From: an uncultured Paracoccaceae bacterium
Lineage (GTDB): Bacteria; Pseudomonadota; Alphaproteobacteria; Rhodobacterales; Rhodobacteraceae
NCBI GenBank assembly: GCA_943787985.1
Contig: CALSOO010000009.1
Location: forward strand, 124,001-188,000
Direction: 5' to 3'
Length of the DNA stretch: 64,000 bases
Shown here: positions 47,979 to 58,196 of the stretch, piece after piece
How positions within the stretch are numbered: position 1 is the stretch's first letter
Layout of the letters: the number at the start of each line of letters is the position of its first letter
Made by a program: the position numbers and the translations under genes
The notes under the pieces: generated by a model
The model's database searches: none
Told to the model about the DNA's origin: nothing
The model's input: only the letters and a program-made list of their open reading frames with translations

Positions 47979-49315
47979 CCGAGACACTCATTCGCAACGC
48001 GGATGTTGTCCTGACGATGGACGACACCCGCCGCGAACTCAAAGGCGCTGATGTGCGTGTCAAAGCAGGTCGGATCACAGAAATCGGAACGGGGTTGGTT
48101 TCTGGCGGTGAGGTCATTGACGCGACCGGGTGCGTCGTGACGCCTGGTTTGGTCAACACGCATCACCACCTATACCAGACGTTGACGCGTGCCGTGCCGG
48201 GGGGGCAGGACGCATTGCTGTTTGGCTGGCTGAAAACGCTCTACCCGATTTGGGCCAACTTCACGCCGGATCACATGTACACGTCCGCTCAAGTGGGATT
48301 GGCGGAGTTGGCGTTGTCAGGCTGCACGCTGAGTTCTGACCATTTGTACCTTTATCCGAATGGTGCGCGGTTGGAGGACACGATCCATGCCGCCCGCTCG
48401 TTAGGGATGCGGTTTCATCCCACCCGCGGCAGTATGAGTATCGGGGAAAGCGATGGGGGGCTGCCACCGGACAGTGTTGTCGAGCGTGAGGCCGATATCC
48501 TCGAGGATTGCATCCGTGTGATTGATGCGTTCCATGACCCGCGTGAAGGGTCGATGTGCCGTGTCGGGGTCGCCCCGTGTTCGCCGTTTTCAGTCAGCAC
48601 CGAATTGATGCGCGACGCAGCGCTTTTGGCGCGGGACAAAGGGGTGATGATGCACACCCACTTGGCCGAAAATGACGAAGACATTGCCTACAGCCTTGAA
48701 ATGTTTGGTAAACGCCCCGGTCAATATGCGCAAGATCTGGGGTGGGTCGGGTCCGATGTGTGGCATGCACATTGTGTCAAACTGGATGCTGCTGAGATTG
48801 CATTGTTTGCTGAAACACAAACTGGAATTGCCCATTGTCCGTGTTCCAATTGTCGTCTGGGCAGCGGTATCGCGCCTGTGCGTGCTTTGCGGGACTCGCG
48901 TGTGCCAACCGGTTTGGGCGTTGATGGCTCGGCAAGCAACGACGCTGGAAATTTGATTTCGGAGGCGCGGCAAGCCATGTTGCTGCAGCGCGTGGCCAAC
49001 GGCGCGGACGCAATGAGCGCGCGCGAAGCCCTTGAGATCGCGACTCGCGGTGGTGCTGATGTTTTGGGGCGTCCTGATTGCGGGCGCATTCAGGAGGGGG
49101 CCCGTGCAGATATCGCAATTTGGGATGTGTCCGGGATTGAGGCTGCAGGCAGCTGGGATCCTGCGGCCTTGTTGCTTGCGGGACCGACAGTTGTGAAACA
49201 CCTGATGGTTGAAGGCGCGCAGATTGTACGCGACGGACAGATCACGACCATCAACCTCGAAGAAACGATTGCCACTCAAAACACCCTCGCCAGAGGGTTG
49301 ATGGAGCGCCTATGA
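47975..49315 (+). CDS. 8-oxoguanine deaminase / amidohydrolase
   Basis: VNTHHHLYQTLTRAVPGGQDALLFGWLKTLYPIW; HTHLAEN; GLGVDGSASND. Confidence 0.88.
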   Translation: MTETLIRNADVVLTMDDTRRELKGADVRVKAGRITEIGTGLVSGGEVIDATGCVVTPGLVNTHHHLYQTLTRAVPGGQDALLFGWLKTLYPIWANFTPDHMYTSAQVGLAELALSGCTLSSDHLYLYPNGARLEDTIHAARSLGMRFHPTRGSMSIGESDGGLPPDSVVEREADILEDCIRVIDAFHDPREGSMCRVGVAPCSPFSVSTELMRDAALLARDKGVMMHTHLAENDEDIAYSLEMFGKRPGQYAQDLGWVGSDVWHAHCVKLDAAEIALFAETQTGIAHCPCSNCRLGSGIAPVRALRDSRVPTGLGVDGSASNDAGNLISEARQAMLLQRVANGADAMSAREALEIATRGGADVLGRPDCGRIQEGARADIAIWDVSGIEAAGSWDPAALLLAGPTVVKHLMVEGAQIVRDGQITTINLEETIATQNTLARGLMERL

Positions 49316-49731
49316 AACGCCTTTTAATTGTATTTTTGATCGTTGCAGGCTTGCCCCTTTATGCCAATCCGGCGGCTGTCAGCATCATGAATGATATGCG
49401 GGCTGACAAGCGTCGGGCTCCATTGACCTATTCGGTGATCCTCGAGAAAGCAGCAGATATGCATGCGCGGGACATGGCGGAAAACGGATTCTTTAGCCAT
49501 TCTAGCCAGAATGGCGCAAGTGTCGGGGATCGCGTGAAAACGGCAGGGTACCAATGGTGCTTTTTAGCCGAGAATATCGCGCAAGGGCAAACCAGCTTGT
49601 CCCAAGTGATGGCGGGATGGGCGTCCTCCCCCGGGCATTACAAAAACATGATGCACAAAAAGGCCGCGCAGTTCGGCCTCGCCCAAGGCCCGGGGAACAC
49701 GTGGGTGATGGTGCTTGCCGCACCTTGCTAA
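49312..49731 (+). CDS. CAP domain (SCP/YkwD-like) secreted protein
   Basis: HARDMAENGFFSHSSQNGASVGDRVKTAGY...AENIAQGQTS...WASSPGHYKNMM. Confidence 0.9.
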   Translation: MKRLLIVFLIVAGLPLYANPAAVSIMNDMRADKRRAPLTYSVILEKAADMHARDMAENGFFSHSSQNGASVGDRVKTAGYQWCFLAENIAQGQTSLSQVMAGWASSPGHYKNMMHKKAAQFGLAQGPGNTWVMVLAAPC

Positions 49732-49985
49732 CGGCTCTTTATGCTTGTTGGCATTGGCTTTAATCAAACGTGCATCTCCGGAAAGGCGCTGTCGGCTCAC
49801 CAACCCATCTGCGATGCTCTGAGTTACGGGTTTTTCAAAAAGAAGGCGCGGAAACGCGCTTTCGCGCAAACCGGAACCGCCCATGTCTGTTCTTCGAGAC
49901 GCTCGAACGGTTTGGGATATGTGCCCTGAAGGGGACGCCGGACAAGCGTTGGCTGGACGCGGCATCCGTTACTGATAGCGGTTTG

Positions 49986-51716
49986 CTAATGGATGTCTGG
50001 TTCCGGAACCGGTGCGCCGAACCCGGTACGAAGGAAATCGAAATCGCACCCTTTGTCGGCCTGTTCGATGTGCTTTGTGAACATCCAACCGTACCCGCGT
50101 TGATAGCGAGGCGCGGGTGGGGTCCAAGCTGCGCGCCGGCGTTCCATTTCAGCATCTGTGATTTCCACACTCAAAGATCGATTTGGAACATCGACGCAGA
50201 TGATGTCCCCTGTTTCGATCAACGCAAGGGGCCCGCCGACGAAGGCCTCTGGGGCAACGTGCAAAATACAGGCCCCGTAGCTGGTGCCGCTCATCCGCGC
50301 ATCAGACAAGCGCACCATGTCGCGGTGCCCTTCATTCAGCAGTTTTTGTGGCATCGGGATCATGCCCCATTCGGGCATGCCTGGTCCGCCTTGTGGCCCT
50401 GCATTGCGCAGGATGAGAACGTGATCGGCAGTGATGTCCGCATCTTTGTCGTCGATGATCTCCTTGAGTTCGGGATAGGAGTTTGCCACCAGTGCAGGCC
50501 CACGATGGGTGAGGAACTTCGGGTCCATCGCAGCGGGTTTGATAACAGCCCCATCCGGCGCAAGGTTCCCTTTGAGCACGGCGAGTGAGCCCTCGTGATA
50601 GACTGGGTTGGTCAAGGACCTGATAACATCGGAGTTGAAATTCTGAGCTCCCTCAAGGGCTTGCCCCAAGGTCTCCCCTGTCACAGTCAGAGCCGTCAGG
50701 TCCAGTTTTTGCGACAGCTCCTGCATCAGGGCTGCAAGGCCACCTGCGTAGTAGAAGTCCTCCATCAGATAGTCTTTTCCCGATGGGCGGATGTTTGCGA
50801 TGACAGGGGTTGTGCGCCCGATGGCATCAAGATCGTCGAGGCCCAACGGCACGCCAGCGCGCCGCGCCATTGCGATCAGGTGAATGATGGCGTTTGTCGA
50901 ACACCCTGTGGCCATTGCGACAGTCACTGCATTGCGCGTGCTGGCAGGGGTGATGATCTTGTCTGGCGTCAAGTCTTCCCAAACCATATCCACAATCCGG
51001 CGCCCGCACGCCGCGCTCATGCGTTGGTGGTTTACATCCGGAGCGGGGATAGAGGAGGCTCCGGGCAAGCACAGCCCCCACGCATCAGCGATGGCCGTCA
51101 TCGTGCTGGCGGTGCCCATGGTCATGCAATGCCCGTAGGATCGCGCGATGCCGCCCTCTACACCTTGCCATTCGGATTTTGAAATGTGGCCCGCGCGGCG
51201 TTCGTCCCAGTATTTCCAAGCATCGGCACCTGATCCCAGGGTTTTACCAGCATAATTCCCACGCAACATCGGACCAGCCGGCAGGTAGATAAACGGCAAA
51301 CCCATCGAGGTTGCCCCCATAACAAGGGCCGGCGTGGATTTGTCACAGCCACCCATCAACACAGCACCGTCCACCGGATTAGAACGCAGGACTTCTTCAA
51401 CTTCCATCGCCACCATGTTGCGATAAAGCATGGCGGAGGGCTTGAGCAACTGCTCCCCCAGCGAGTGTACAGGAATTTCGACCGGCATCCCGCCCGCCTG
51501 TAAAATTCCGCGTTTCACGAACTCGACCCGATCCCGGAAATGCATATGACAGGGTTGGAGGTCAGACCACGTGTTCAGGATCGCGATAATGGGTTTATTT
51601 TCCCAGTCTTGGGCAGATAAACCCATCTGCATCGTGCGCGAGCGGTGCCCGAAAGAGCGCAGATCATCCGGCGCGTACCAACGGGCCGACCGCAGGTCTT
51701 TGTACTCTTTGGTCAT
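49986..51716 (-). CDS. IlvD/Edd family dehydratase (L-arabinonate dehydratase-like)
   Basis: GGCDKSTPALVMGA, GCSTNAIIHLIAMARRAGV, LSDARMSGTSYGACILHVAPEA. Confidence 0.9.
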   Translation of the reverse strand: MTKEYKDLRSARWYAPDDLRSFGHRSRTMQMGLSAQDWENKPIIAILNTWSDLQPCHMHFRDRVEFVKRGILQAGGMPVEIPVHSLGEQLLKPSAMLYRNMVAMEVEEVLRSNPVDGAVLMGGCDKSTPALVMGATSMGLPFIYLPAGPMLRGNYAGKTLGSGADAWKYWDERRAGHISKSEWQGVEGGIARSYGHCMTMGTASTMTAIADAWGLCLPGASSIPAPDVNHQRMSAACGRRIVDMVWEDLTPDKIITPASTRNAVTVAMATGCSTNAIIHLIAMARRAGVPLGLDDLDAIGRTTPVIANIRPSGKDYLMEDFYYAGGLAALMQELSQKLDLTALTVTGETLGQALEGAQNFNSDVIRSLTNPVYHEGSLAVLKGNLAPDGAVIKPAAMDPKFLTHRGPALVANSYPELKEIIDDKDADITADHVLILRNAGPQGGPGMPEWGMIPMPQKLLNEGHRDMVRLSDARMSGTSYGACILHVAPEAFVGGPLALIETGDIICVDVPNRSLSVEITDAEMERRRAAWTPPAPRYQRGYGWMFTKHIEQADKGCDFDFLRTGFGAPVPEPDIH

Positions 51717-51762
51717 TGCGCGCGGCCTCCGTCATCTGGGTAACGTGCGGTTTCACGCACAG

Positions 51763-52749
51763 CTATAGCGTCACAGGCTGCCCTGTTTGAAGGGAAAGGG
51801 CCGCCGCATCTGCCAGTTTCTGCGCTTTTAGCCCATCTTCGATTGTTGGGCTGGGGGGCGTGGCCGCATCCAAAGCCTCAACAAAATGCGCTATTTCTGC
51901 GAGGTAAGCGGCCTCGTAGCGTTCCAGAAAGAAGTTTTGCGTTGGCGCCCGTTTGAACCCTGCTTCGGTCGCAACCTCGACTGTGTTTTCCAACATGTTT
52001 TCGGCGCGCAACATGCCTTTGGAGCCGTGCACCTCGATCCGTTGGTCATATCCGTAGCTTGCGCGTCTTGAGTTGGAGATCTGGCAAATTTTACCCGAGG
52101 CGGTGGTCAAAGTCACGGCAGCCGTGTCGACGTCCCCCGCAATGCCGATTTCGGGATCAACAAGGGCGGACCCTACGGCGAATACCTGTACCGGATCTTC
52201 ACCAAGCAGAAACCGCGCCATGTCGAAGTCGTGGATCATCATGTCCCGAAAAATACCGCCTGAACTCTGGATATAGCTGATCGGCGGCGGGTTCGGATCG
52301 CGCGACAGGATCGTCACGATTTCGACATCGCCAATTTCGCCAGCAGCTATTCTGGCTTGAACCATAGCAAAGTTGGGGTCAAAGCGGCGGTTGAACGCGG
52401 TCAGAAACGGCACATTGTTGGCTTGTACCACGTCCATGCAGGTCTGGATGCGGTCTGCGGACATATCGACGGGCTTTTCGCAGAAAATCGCTTTGCCTGC
52501 TTTGGCCGCAGATTGAATCAGGTCAAAATGGGTATCGGTCGGAGTGCAAATGATGATTGCATCAATGTCCGACGCGCTGAGGATCTCTTGTGTGCTGCGC
52601 ACTTGCGCCCCTGACTGATCCGCGACCGCTTGCGCGGATGCGCTAAAGGCATCCGCAACAGCGACCAATTTTGCAGAAGGCAGGCGCAACAACGATCGGG
52701 CGTGAACCTGCCCGATACGACCACACCCCAGAATTCCAATACGCACCAT
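51763..52749 (-). CDS. iolG: inositol 2-dehydrogenase (Gfo/Idh/MocA)
   Basis: VRIGILGCGRIGQVHARSL; FCEKPVDM; FNRRFDPNFA; iol neighbours. Confidence 0.85.
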   Translation of the reverse strand: MVRIGILGCGRIGQVHARSLLRLPSAKLVAVADAFSASAQAVADQSGAQVRSTQEILSASDIDAIIICTPTDTHFDLIQSAAKAGKAIFCEKPVDMSADRIQTCMDVVQANNVPFLTAFNRRFDPNFAMVQARIAAGEIGDVEIVTILSRDPNPPPISYIQSSGGIFRDMMIHDFDMARFLLGEDPVQVFAVGSALVDPEIGIAGDVDTAAVTLTTASGKICQISNSRRASYGYDQRIEVHGSKGMLRAENMLENTVEVATEAGFKRAPTQNFFLERYEAAYLAEIAHFVEALDAATPPSPTIEDGLKAQKLADAAALSLQTGQPVTL

Positions 52750-52750
52750 T

Positions 52751-53593
52751 TTATATCCCTTTTTGCTCATGACCCATCGCGCTCAAAACCGTTCTTGCGG
52801 CTTGCACCATTGGATCATGGGTGTCTTTCAAAATGCTCACACGGTCAAAGCGGGATGCGTCGGAATTAACGGCCTTGCGCATCGCTTGTCCGAAGGCCAT
52901 GCGCAATTCAGTGCCGATGTTGAATTTGCAAACCTTCGATCCCGTGGCCAAGGCCGTGCGCTGCGCTACAGGGACGCCAGAGCCACCGTGGATAACCAGT
53001 GGTACATCGCTCAGCGCTTCGATTGCGCGAATGCGGGCCTCATCCAACCCACCTTCTTTGTCTTGTTGCAGATGAACGTTGCCCACGGAAATAGCCATGG
53101 CATCGACGCCGGTTTCACGTGCGAACTTTGCGGCTTCGTCAGGGTCGGTTCCGGCCGAATTCTCGCCGTTGGCATAGCCCACAAAGCCGATCTCGCCCTC
53201 GCAAGAAATACCTGCGGCATGGGCCATTTCGACGATTGCGCCAGTTTCGTCGATGTTCTGCGAAAGCGGCGCGCGTGATCCGTCATACATCAACGAGGTA
53301 AAGCCGCTCTCCAACGCCATGCGACATTCATCCGCAGTATAGCCGTGATCCAGATGGGCCACGACAGGGACGCTTGCGGCTTCAGCCAAGTGACGGAACA
53401 TTTTGCCCAGAACGGGCAAAGGGGTGTGCGCGCGGCAAGACGGGCCAGCTTGCAGTATCACAGGGCAGCCTTCGGCTTCGGCAGCGGCCACAAAGGCACG
53501 CATGTCTTCCCATCCCAAGGTGACCAGACCCGCCACCGCGTAGTGGCCTTTGAGAGCAGGTTGTAGGACATCTGCTAGCGTTGCTATGCTCAT
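52751..53593 (-). CDS. class II ketose-bisphosphate aldolase (IolJ-like)
   Basis: VVAHLDHGYTADECRMALESGFTSLMYDGS; HGGSGVP; between iolG and iolB. Confidence 0.85.
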   Translation of the reverse strand: MSIATLADVLQPALKGHYAVAGLVTLGWEDMRAFVAAAEAEGCPVILQAGPSCRAHTPLPVLGKMFRHLAEAASVPVVAHLDHGYTADECRMALESGFTSLMYDGSRAPLSQNIDETGAIVEMAHAAGISCEGEIGFVGYANGENSAGTDPDEAAKFARETGVDAMAISVGNVHLQQDKEGGLDEARIRAIEALSDVPLVIHGGSGVPVAQRTALATGSKVCKFNIGTELRMAFGQAMRKAVNSDASRFDRVSILKDTHDPMVQAARTVLSAMGHEQKGI

Positions 53594-54429
53594 TTGAACT
53601 TTGCCACCATGTCTTTGATGCCCGGGATGGTTTCGACCTGATAGGCGTGTGTGGGTTGGAAGAACTGGATAAGGCTGCGTTGGCTGAGCCCGCCCAAAAT
53701 GGTGAAGTAATACATTTCATAACCCGGCATCACGGCGCAGGGGTGGTACCCTTTGTCGATCATCATCGTAGAGCCATCCATCAGTTGGTAGGCATCTCCC
53801 GGCTTGCCTTCTTCGCGCTGAAGGATTTGCACGCCGGAGCCGTGTTTCGGACGGAACCTGAAATTGTAGGTCTCATCGTGGCGGGTTTCATGCGGCAGGT
53901 TGTCGGTGTCGTGCTTGTGCGCCGGAAAGCCTGACCAGCCACCTTGGCCGACAGTGAACAACTCGCTCACCAGCAAGCGGCCCACTTTGTCGTGCTGTTT
54001 TTGCCCAAGGATATGCTTGATCTTGCGGTGGGTTTTGGTGTCGTCCGAGCCGTATTGCACTTTGTCGAGTTCAGCGACCCGCACATCGAAAGGATCCAGG
54101 ACCTTATCGTACTTTGCGCCCGCAATGAATGTTTCGGTGTCGCGCGTGGCGACGATGGTCACTTTGGCCCCGACAGGCACATAGACGCCTTCGGGTTCAC
54201 CGTCCCAAACGTCTTCGGTGCGGTTGCCAAGGGCCGCAAAATCTACGCCCTCCACCGACACATCGACAGTGCCCGTGGCAGGCACGATGCATGTCTCATA
54301 CCCTGGAACCTGATATTCAAAGGCTTCGCCGGCTTTGAGTTTGACGATGTTGAAGTAGTTCAAAGGAACGGTCGGGTCATCCGCATCTACGATGGCTTTG
54401 TTCTGGTTGTCGTGTGGGGCAATATGCAT
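53590..54429 (-). CDS. iolB: 5-deoxy-glucuronate isomerase
   Basis: FPAHKHDT, GYHPCAVMPGYEMYYFTILGG; iol context. Confidence 0.92.
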   Translation of the reverse strand: MHIAPHDNQNKAIVDADDPTVPLNYFNIVKLKAGEAFEYQVPGYETCIVPATGTVDVSVEGVDFAALGNRTEDVWDGEPEGVYVPVGAKVTIVATRDTETFIAGAKYDKVLDPFDVRVAELDKVQYGSDDTKTHRKIKHILGQKQHDKVGRLLVSELFTVGQGGWSGFPAHKHDTDNLPHETRHDETYNFRFRPKHGSGVQILQREEGKPGDAYQLMDGSTMMIDKGYHPCAVMPGYEMYYFTILGGLSQRSLIQFFQPTHAYQVETIPGIKDMVAKFK

Positions 54430-54438
54430 GACGGGTCC

Positions 54439-55422
54439 TTAAGCGAATTGGGTTGGGCCGGAATGACCGGCGAGAAAGGCAGTTAAATCTTGGGGGTAGG
54501 GCATAGCGGGGGCACAGCCGGGTTTTGCCACGACAATGGCGGCGCAGGCTGATCCGCGCAAAACAGCCGTTTCCAGCGCGTCTCCTGCGGCAAGAGAGGA
54601 AAGCATTCCAGCCATAAAACTGTCCCCGGCGCCTGTCGGTTTGAGGGCCGTGACAGGGTAGATACCAGTGCGAACTTCGCGCCCTTGCGCAAAGGTAATC
54701 GCGCCGCGTTCGCCCATTTTGTAGACAACAATCGCGGCGCTTGTGGTCGCGAGTGATCGCGCCATGGCCAGCCCCTTGTCCTTGTCACCGGCCATAAAGC
54801 CGAATTCGTCGTCATTGCCGACAATCACATCCGACAAGGCGCCAGCCTTGGATAGCACGTCTTCGGCCACCGCAGCGGAGGGCCAACTGTACGGGCGATA
54901 GTCAATGTCGAAAATGATAGGCAAACCTGCCGCTCGCGCCAATTCAAACGCTTGAAACGAGGCGCTGCGTGACGGCTCGGCTGCAAACACAGTGCCCGCC
55001 GTGACCAACGCGCCGAATTTTGTGTAATCGACCGCTTCGACGTCTGCTTGCGTCATCTCGAAATCAGCGGCGCCGTTGCGGTAGATGACCGATTGGTGCC
55101 CTTCAACCCGACTTTCGTACAAGGCCAGCGAGTTGCGTGCCTCTCCGCCCACGGGGGATACATATGTGGTGTCCACGCCGTAGTGGTGCAGTTTGTTCAC
55201 ACAGAAGCGGCCAACAGCGTCATCGGACACATTGGTTACAAGCGATGCTGCGCCACCCAGTTTGACGATGCCCGCCGCGATGTTGGCAGATGAGCCGCCC
55301 ATGTCCGGCGTGAATGTTGTGGCGTCTTGCGTGGCAACACCCGGTTCAGGAAACAAGTCCATTCCGACGCGCCCAACAACGACAAAGTTGTTTTTCTTTA
55401 TGCCTGGTAAAACGTCCATCAT
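54439..55422 (-). CDS. iolC: 5-dehydro-2-deoxygluconokinase
   Basis: PfkB kinase: VVGRVGMDLFPEPG...GGSSANIAAGIVKLGG; PTGAGDSFMAGML. Confidence 0.92.
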   Translation of the reverse strand: MMDVLPGIKKNNFVVVGRVGMDLFPEPGVATQDATTFTPDMGGSSANIAAGIVKLGGAASLVTNVSDDAVGRFCVNKLHHYGVDTTYVSPVGGEARNSLALYESRVEGHQSVIYRNGAADFEMTQADVEAVDYTKFGALVTAGTVFAAEPSRSASFQAFELARAAGLPIIFDIDYRPYSWPSAAVAEDVLSKAGALSDVIVGNDDEFGFMAGDKDKGLAMARSLATTSAAIVVYKMGERGAITFAQGREVRTGIYPVTALKPTGAGDSFMAGMLSSLAAGDALETAVLRGSACAAIVVAKPGCAPAMPYPQDLTAFLAGHSGPTQFA

Positions 55423-56261
55423 GTGCGTCCCTCTGCGTTGCCCGCTTTGGCTGCGTCCAGAACTTCCGGGTAGGGGTAATTCAAGCCGATCAGTTGTCGT
55501 ATTTCGGGGCTGGCGTTGTCGATAAAATCTTGAGGCAGCGCCGCCGGCATGTCTTCCATCGGCTTCACCCACTTGGGCAGGTACTGGATCAAAATGGCGC
55601 TGCGATCGTGCTGAGACGTGTTGGGCATCGCGCAATGCCATGTGACGCCATAAAACAAGACAACGTCACCGGGCTCTCCGGTCATTTGCTCACAGTTTTC
55701 GAAAAACCGATCCTCTGGTGTGGGGTAGCGCAGCTGCTTTTGGCTGCCCGGCATGTACGCAGTTGCCCCGCTTTCTTTGGTGAACGGGTCCAAGATGACA
55801 GAGACCTGAGCATTCATGGGAAATGAGCCGTTAAACCCGACAGGATGCGTTTCGGGTTTATGGAAGTCCCAATACGGGTAATCCACATGGGGTTCTTGAC
55901 CCGGACCGCCCGGCAATATGCGGTTGGCTGCGATGGAGCCCATAATGAATTCGGTACCTAGAAATGCGCGCAAAACGTCCATTAAAACTGGGTGCGCGGC
56001 CATGTCCGAGAAAACTTCACCTTTGGCCAGCAGGTTCCACACCCGACGCTGAAGGTTGAGAGTTCCCGCATCTTCTGCAGCACCTTGAAAGTGAGTTGCC
56101 TTTTGCGCGTCCTGATCGGAGTGTTCCATGACGATCTGTCGCGCTTCCGCTATTTGCTGCGGTGAAAAAAGTCCCGAAATCCTGACCGCGCCCTGACCGT
56201 TCAAAAGCGCGTCTACGATCGCGTCGGGCGTTGCCGTTTTTGAAGTAAAATGTAACATCAA
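55419..56261 (-). CDS. phytanoyl-CoA dioxygenase (PhyH) family protein
   Basis: Iron/2OG motif HVDYPYWD ... WHCAMPNTSQHDRSAILIQYLP; 4-nt overlaps with iolD and iolC. Confidence 0.85.
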   Translation of the reverse strand: MMLHFTSKTATPDAIVDALLNGQGAVRISGLFSPQQIAEARQIVMEHSDQDAQKATHFQGAAEDAGTLNLQRRVWNLLAKGEVFSDMAAHPVLMDVLRAFLGTEFIMGSIAANRILPGGPGQEPHVDYPYWDFHKPETHPVGFNGSFPMNAQVSVILDPFTKESGATAYMPGSQKQLRYPTPEDRFFENCEQMTGEPGDVVLFYGVTWHCAMPNTSQHDRSAILIQYLPKWVKPMEDMPAALPQDFIDNASPEIRQLIGLNYPYPEVLDAAKAGNAEGRT

Positions 56262-58123
56262 ACGCCCTTTCGCTGTTTTACGCGTTCGGCTTCGACCTCA
56301 AGATGTTTTTCCGTGACTTTTGGATTGTCACTGACATGCGGCGTCCCGACTTCCCACCAGGTGTGCCCTTCGGTTGTCCAACCTTCGTAGGCGTCAACTT
56401 GCATCACGATCACACTGGTCTTGGTGGCTGCTTTGGCGCGTTTGAACGCTTCACCAAATTCTGCTGGATTGGAGACGGTTTCGGCGTTGGCCCCCATTGC
56501 GGCAGCGTGGGCCTGAAAGTCTACAGCGAAAGGATGCGGCACCGTAGGGCAGTCGGCGATCAGGTTGTTAAAGCTTTCGTTGCCAGTGTTGTTTTGCAGT
56601 TTGTTGATCACTGCAAACCCGCCATTGTCGAGAACGCAGATGATCAGTTTATGCCCCGTCAGAACAGAGGAATAAATGTCCGAGTTCATCATCATATAAG
56701 AGCCGTCACCGGTGAATATGATGGTGTCTTGGTCTGGTTCGCGCTCGAACTGGGCAATTCTGGCACCCCAGCCGCCTGAAATCTCGTACCCCATGCAGGA
56801 AAAGCCGAATTCGACGTCGACGGTGCCGATGTCCTTGGTTTGCCAATGTGCGGTCACTTCGGCGGGCAAGCCGCCTGCGGCTGCGACCACGCGGTCACGT
56901 GGATCACACAGATCGTTGACGGTCCGGATGACTTGGCAATAGGAGTTCGGCCCATTGCCGGGGGTGGTGATGTCATCGGTGTAGGCCACCCATTTGGCCC
57001 GCTCGCTTCGCGCGAAGTCGACCCATGACGCGGGGCCGGTATATCCGTTCAATGCAGCGCCAAGGGCTGTGATGCTGAGTTTTGCATCCCCGATGACAGG
57101 CAAAGACATGTGTTTCATTGCGTCATGGCGCCCGACATTCACGCCGATGATGCGCGCATCCTGTGCAAAAGCTGTCCATGATCCCGTGGTGAAATCCTGC
57201 AAACGCGTTCCGATGGCGACAATCACATCCGCGCGCTCTGCGATGGCATTGGCGCTGTCCGAGCCTGTCACCCCGACAGGGCCGATGTTCAAAGGATCGT
57301 CCTGAAGAAGGTTTGCGCGCCCTGCGATGGTCTCGACCACAGGGATGTTGTGGGTTTTGGCAAAGCTGGTCAGTTCGGCAACCGCCCCGGCATATTGCAC
57401 CCCTCCGCCGGCAATGATCATCGGGCGTTCTGCACCTGCTAACAGGGCGGCCGCCTCTGCGATGTCGCGGACATCAGGGCTTTGACGGCGAATACGGTGC
57501 ACACGCTTTTCAAAGAAGGCGGCGGGGTAATCAAACGTCCACCCCTGAACATCCTGTGGCAAGCCGATGAAGGCAGGACCGCAATCCGCCGCGTCCAGCA
57601 TCGTCGCAAGAGCCGCAGGCAGGGATTGGATGATTTGCGCAGGATGGGTGATCCTGTCCCAATACCGGCTGACAGATTTGAAGGCGTCGTTCACCCCGAG
57701 CGCCGGATTGTTGAAGTGCTCAAGTTGTTGCAAGACCGGATCGGGCAGGCGGGTGACATATGTGTCCCCGCACAACATCAGCATTGGCAAGCGATTGGCG
57801 TGGGCAAGAGCGGCAGAGGTCAAAAGATTTGCCGTTCCGGGGCCTGCGCTGGCTGTGCAGAACATGAAACGCTGGCGTAACCACTGCTTGGAGTAGCCCG
57901 CCGCAGCAAAGCCCATGCTTTGCTCGTTCTGACCGCGATACAATGGCAACGCGTCGCGTGCATCATAAAGGGCTTCGCCCAGACACGTCACATTTCCGTG
58001 TCCAAAGATGCCGAACCCGCCACCGCAAACGCGCATCTCTTGCCCGTCAATTTCGATGTATTGGTTCGCGAGGTACTTGATAATTGCTTGCGCTGTCGTA
58101 AGACGCAGGGTGCTATCTGACAT
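56258..58123 (-). CDS. iolD: 3D-(3,5/4)-trihydroxycyclohexane-1,2-dione acylhydrolase
   Basis: TPP-enzyme: FGHGNVTCLGEAL, TASAGPGTANLLTSAALAHANRLPML, GDGSYMMMNSDIYSSVLTG; ORF-track start at 59275 rejected. Confidence 0.93.
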   Translation of the reverse strand: MSDSTLRLTTAQAIIKYLANQYIEIDGQEMRVCGGGFGIFGHGNVTCLGEALYDARDALPLYRGQNEQSMGFAAAGYSKQWLRQRFMFCTASAGPGTANLLTSAALAHANRLPMLMLCGDTYVTRLPDPVLQQLEHFNNPALGVNDAFKSVSRYWDRITHPAQIIQSLPAALATMLDAADCGPAFIGLPQDVQGWTFDYPAAFFEKRVHRIRRQSPDVRDIAEAAALLAGAERPMIIAGGGVQYAGAVAELTSFAKTHNIPVVETIAGRANLLQDDPLNIGPVGVTGSDSANAIAERADVIVAIGTRLQDFTTGSWTAFAQDARIIGVNVGRHDAMKHMSLPVIGDAKLSITALGAALNGYTGPASWVDFARSERAKWVAYTDDITTPGNGPNSYCQVIRTVNDLCDPRDRVVAAAGGLPAEVTAHWQTKDIGTVDVEFGFSCMGYEISGGWGARIAQFEREPDQDTIIFTGDGSYMMMNSDIYSSVLTGHKLIICVLDNGGFAVINKLQNNTGNESFNNLIADCPTVPHPFAVDFQAHAAAMGANAETVSNPAEFGEAFKRAKAATKTSVIVMQVDAYEGWTTEGHTWWEVGTPHVSDNPKVTEKHLEVEAERVKQRKGV

Positions 58124-58196
58124 GGCCAAATCCGCTTTCATTTTTTGCCCTTGCGGCGATTGTCGCTTGCACGATTTAGAATCCAAGGATACTAGT

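Noticed and set aside
49564-49965. Minus-strand ORF overlapping the CAP gene 3' end
   Set aside because: Some coding-like residues but no recognisable domain and overlap with a well-supported gene.
51766-51773. Extra TAGCGTCA copy
   Set aside because: Single half-site inside the 3' end of iolG; fits chance expectation for an 8-mer.
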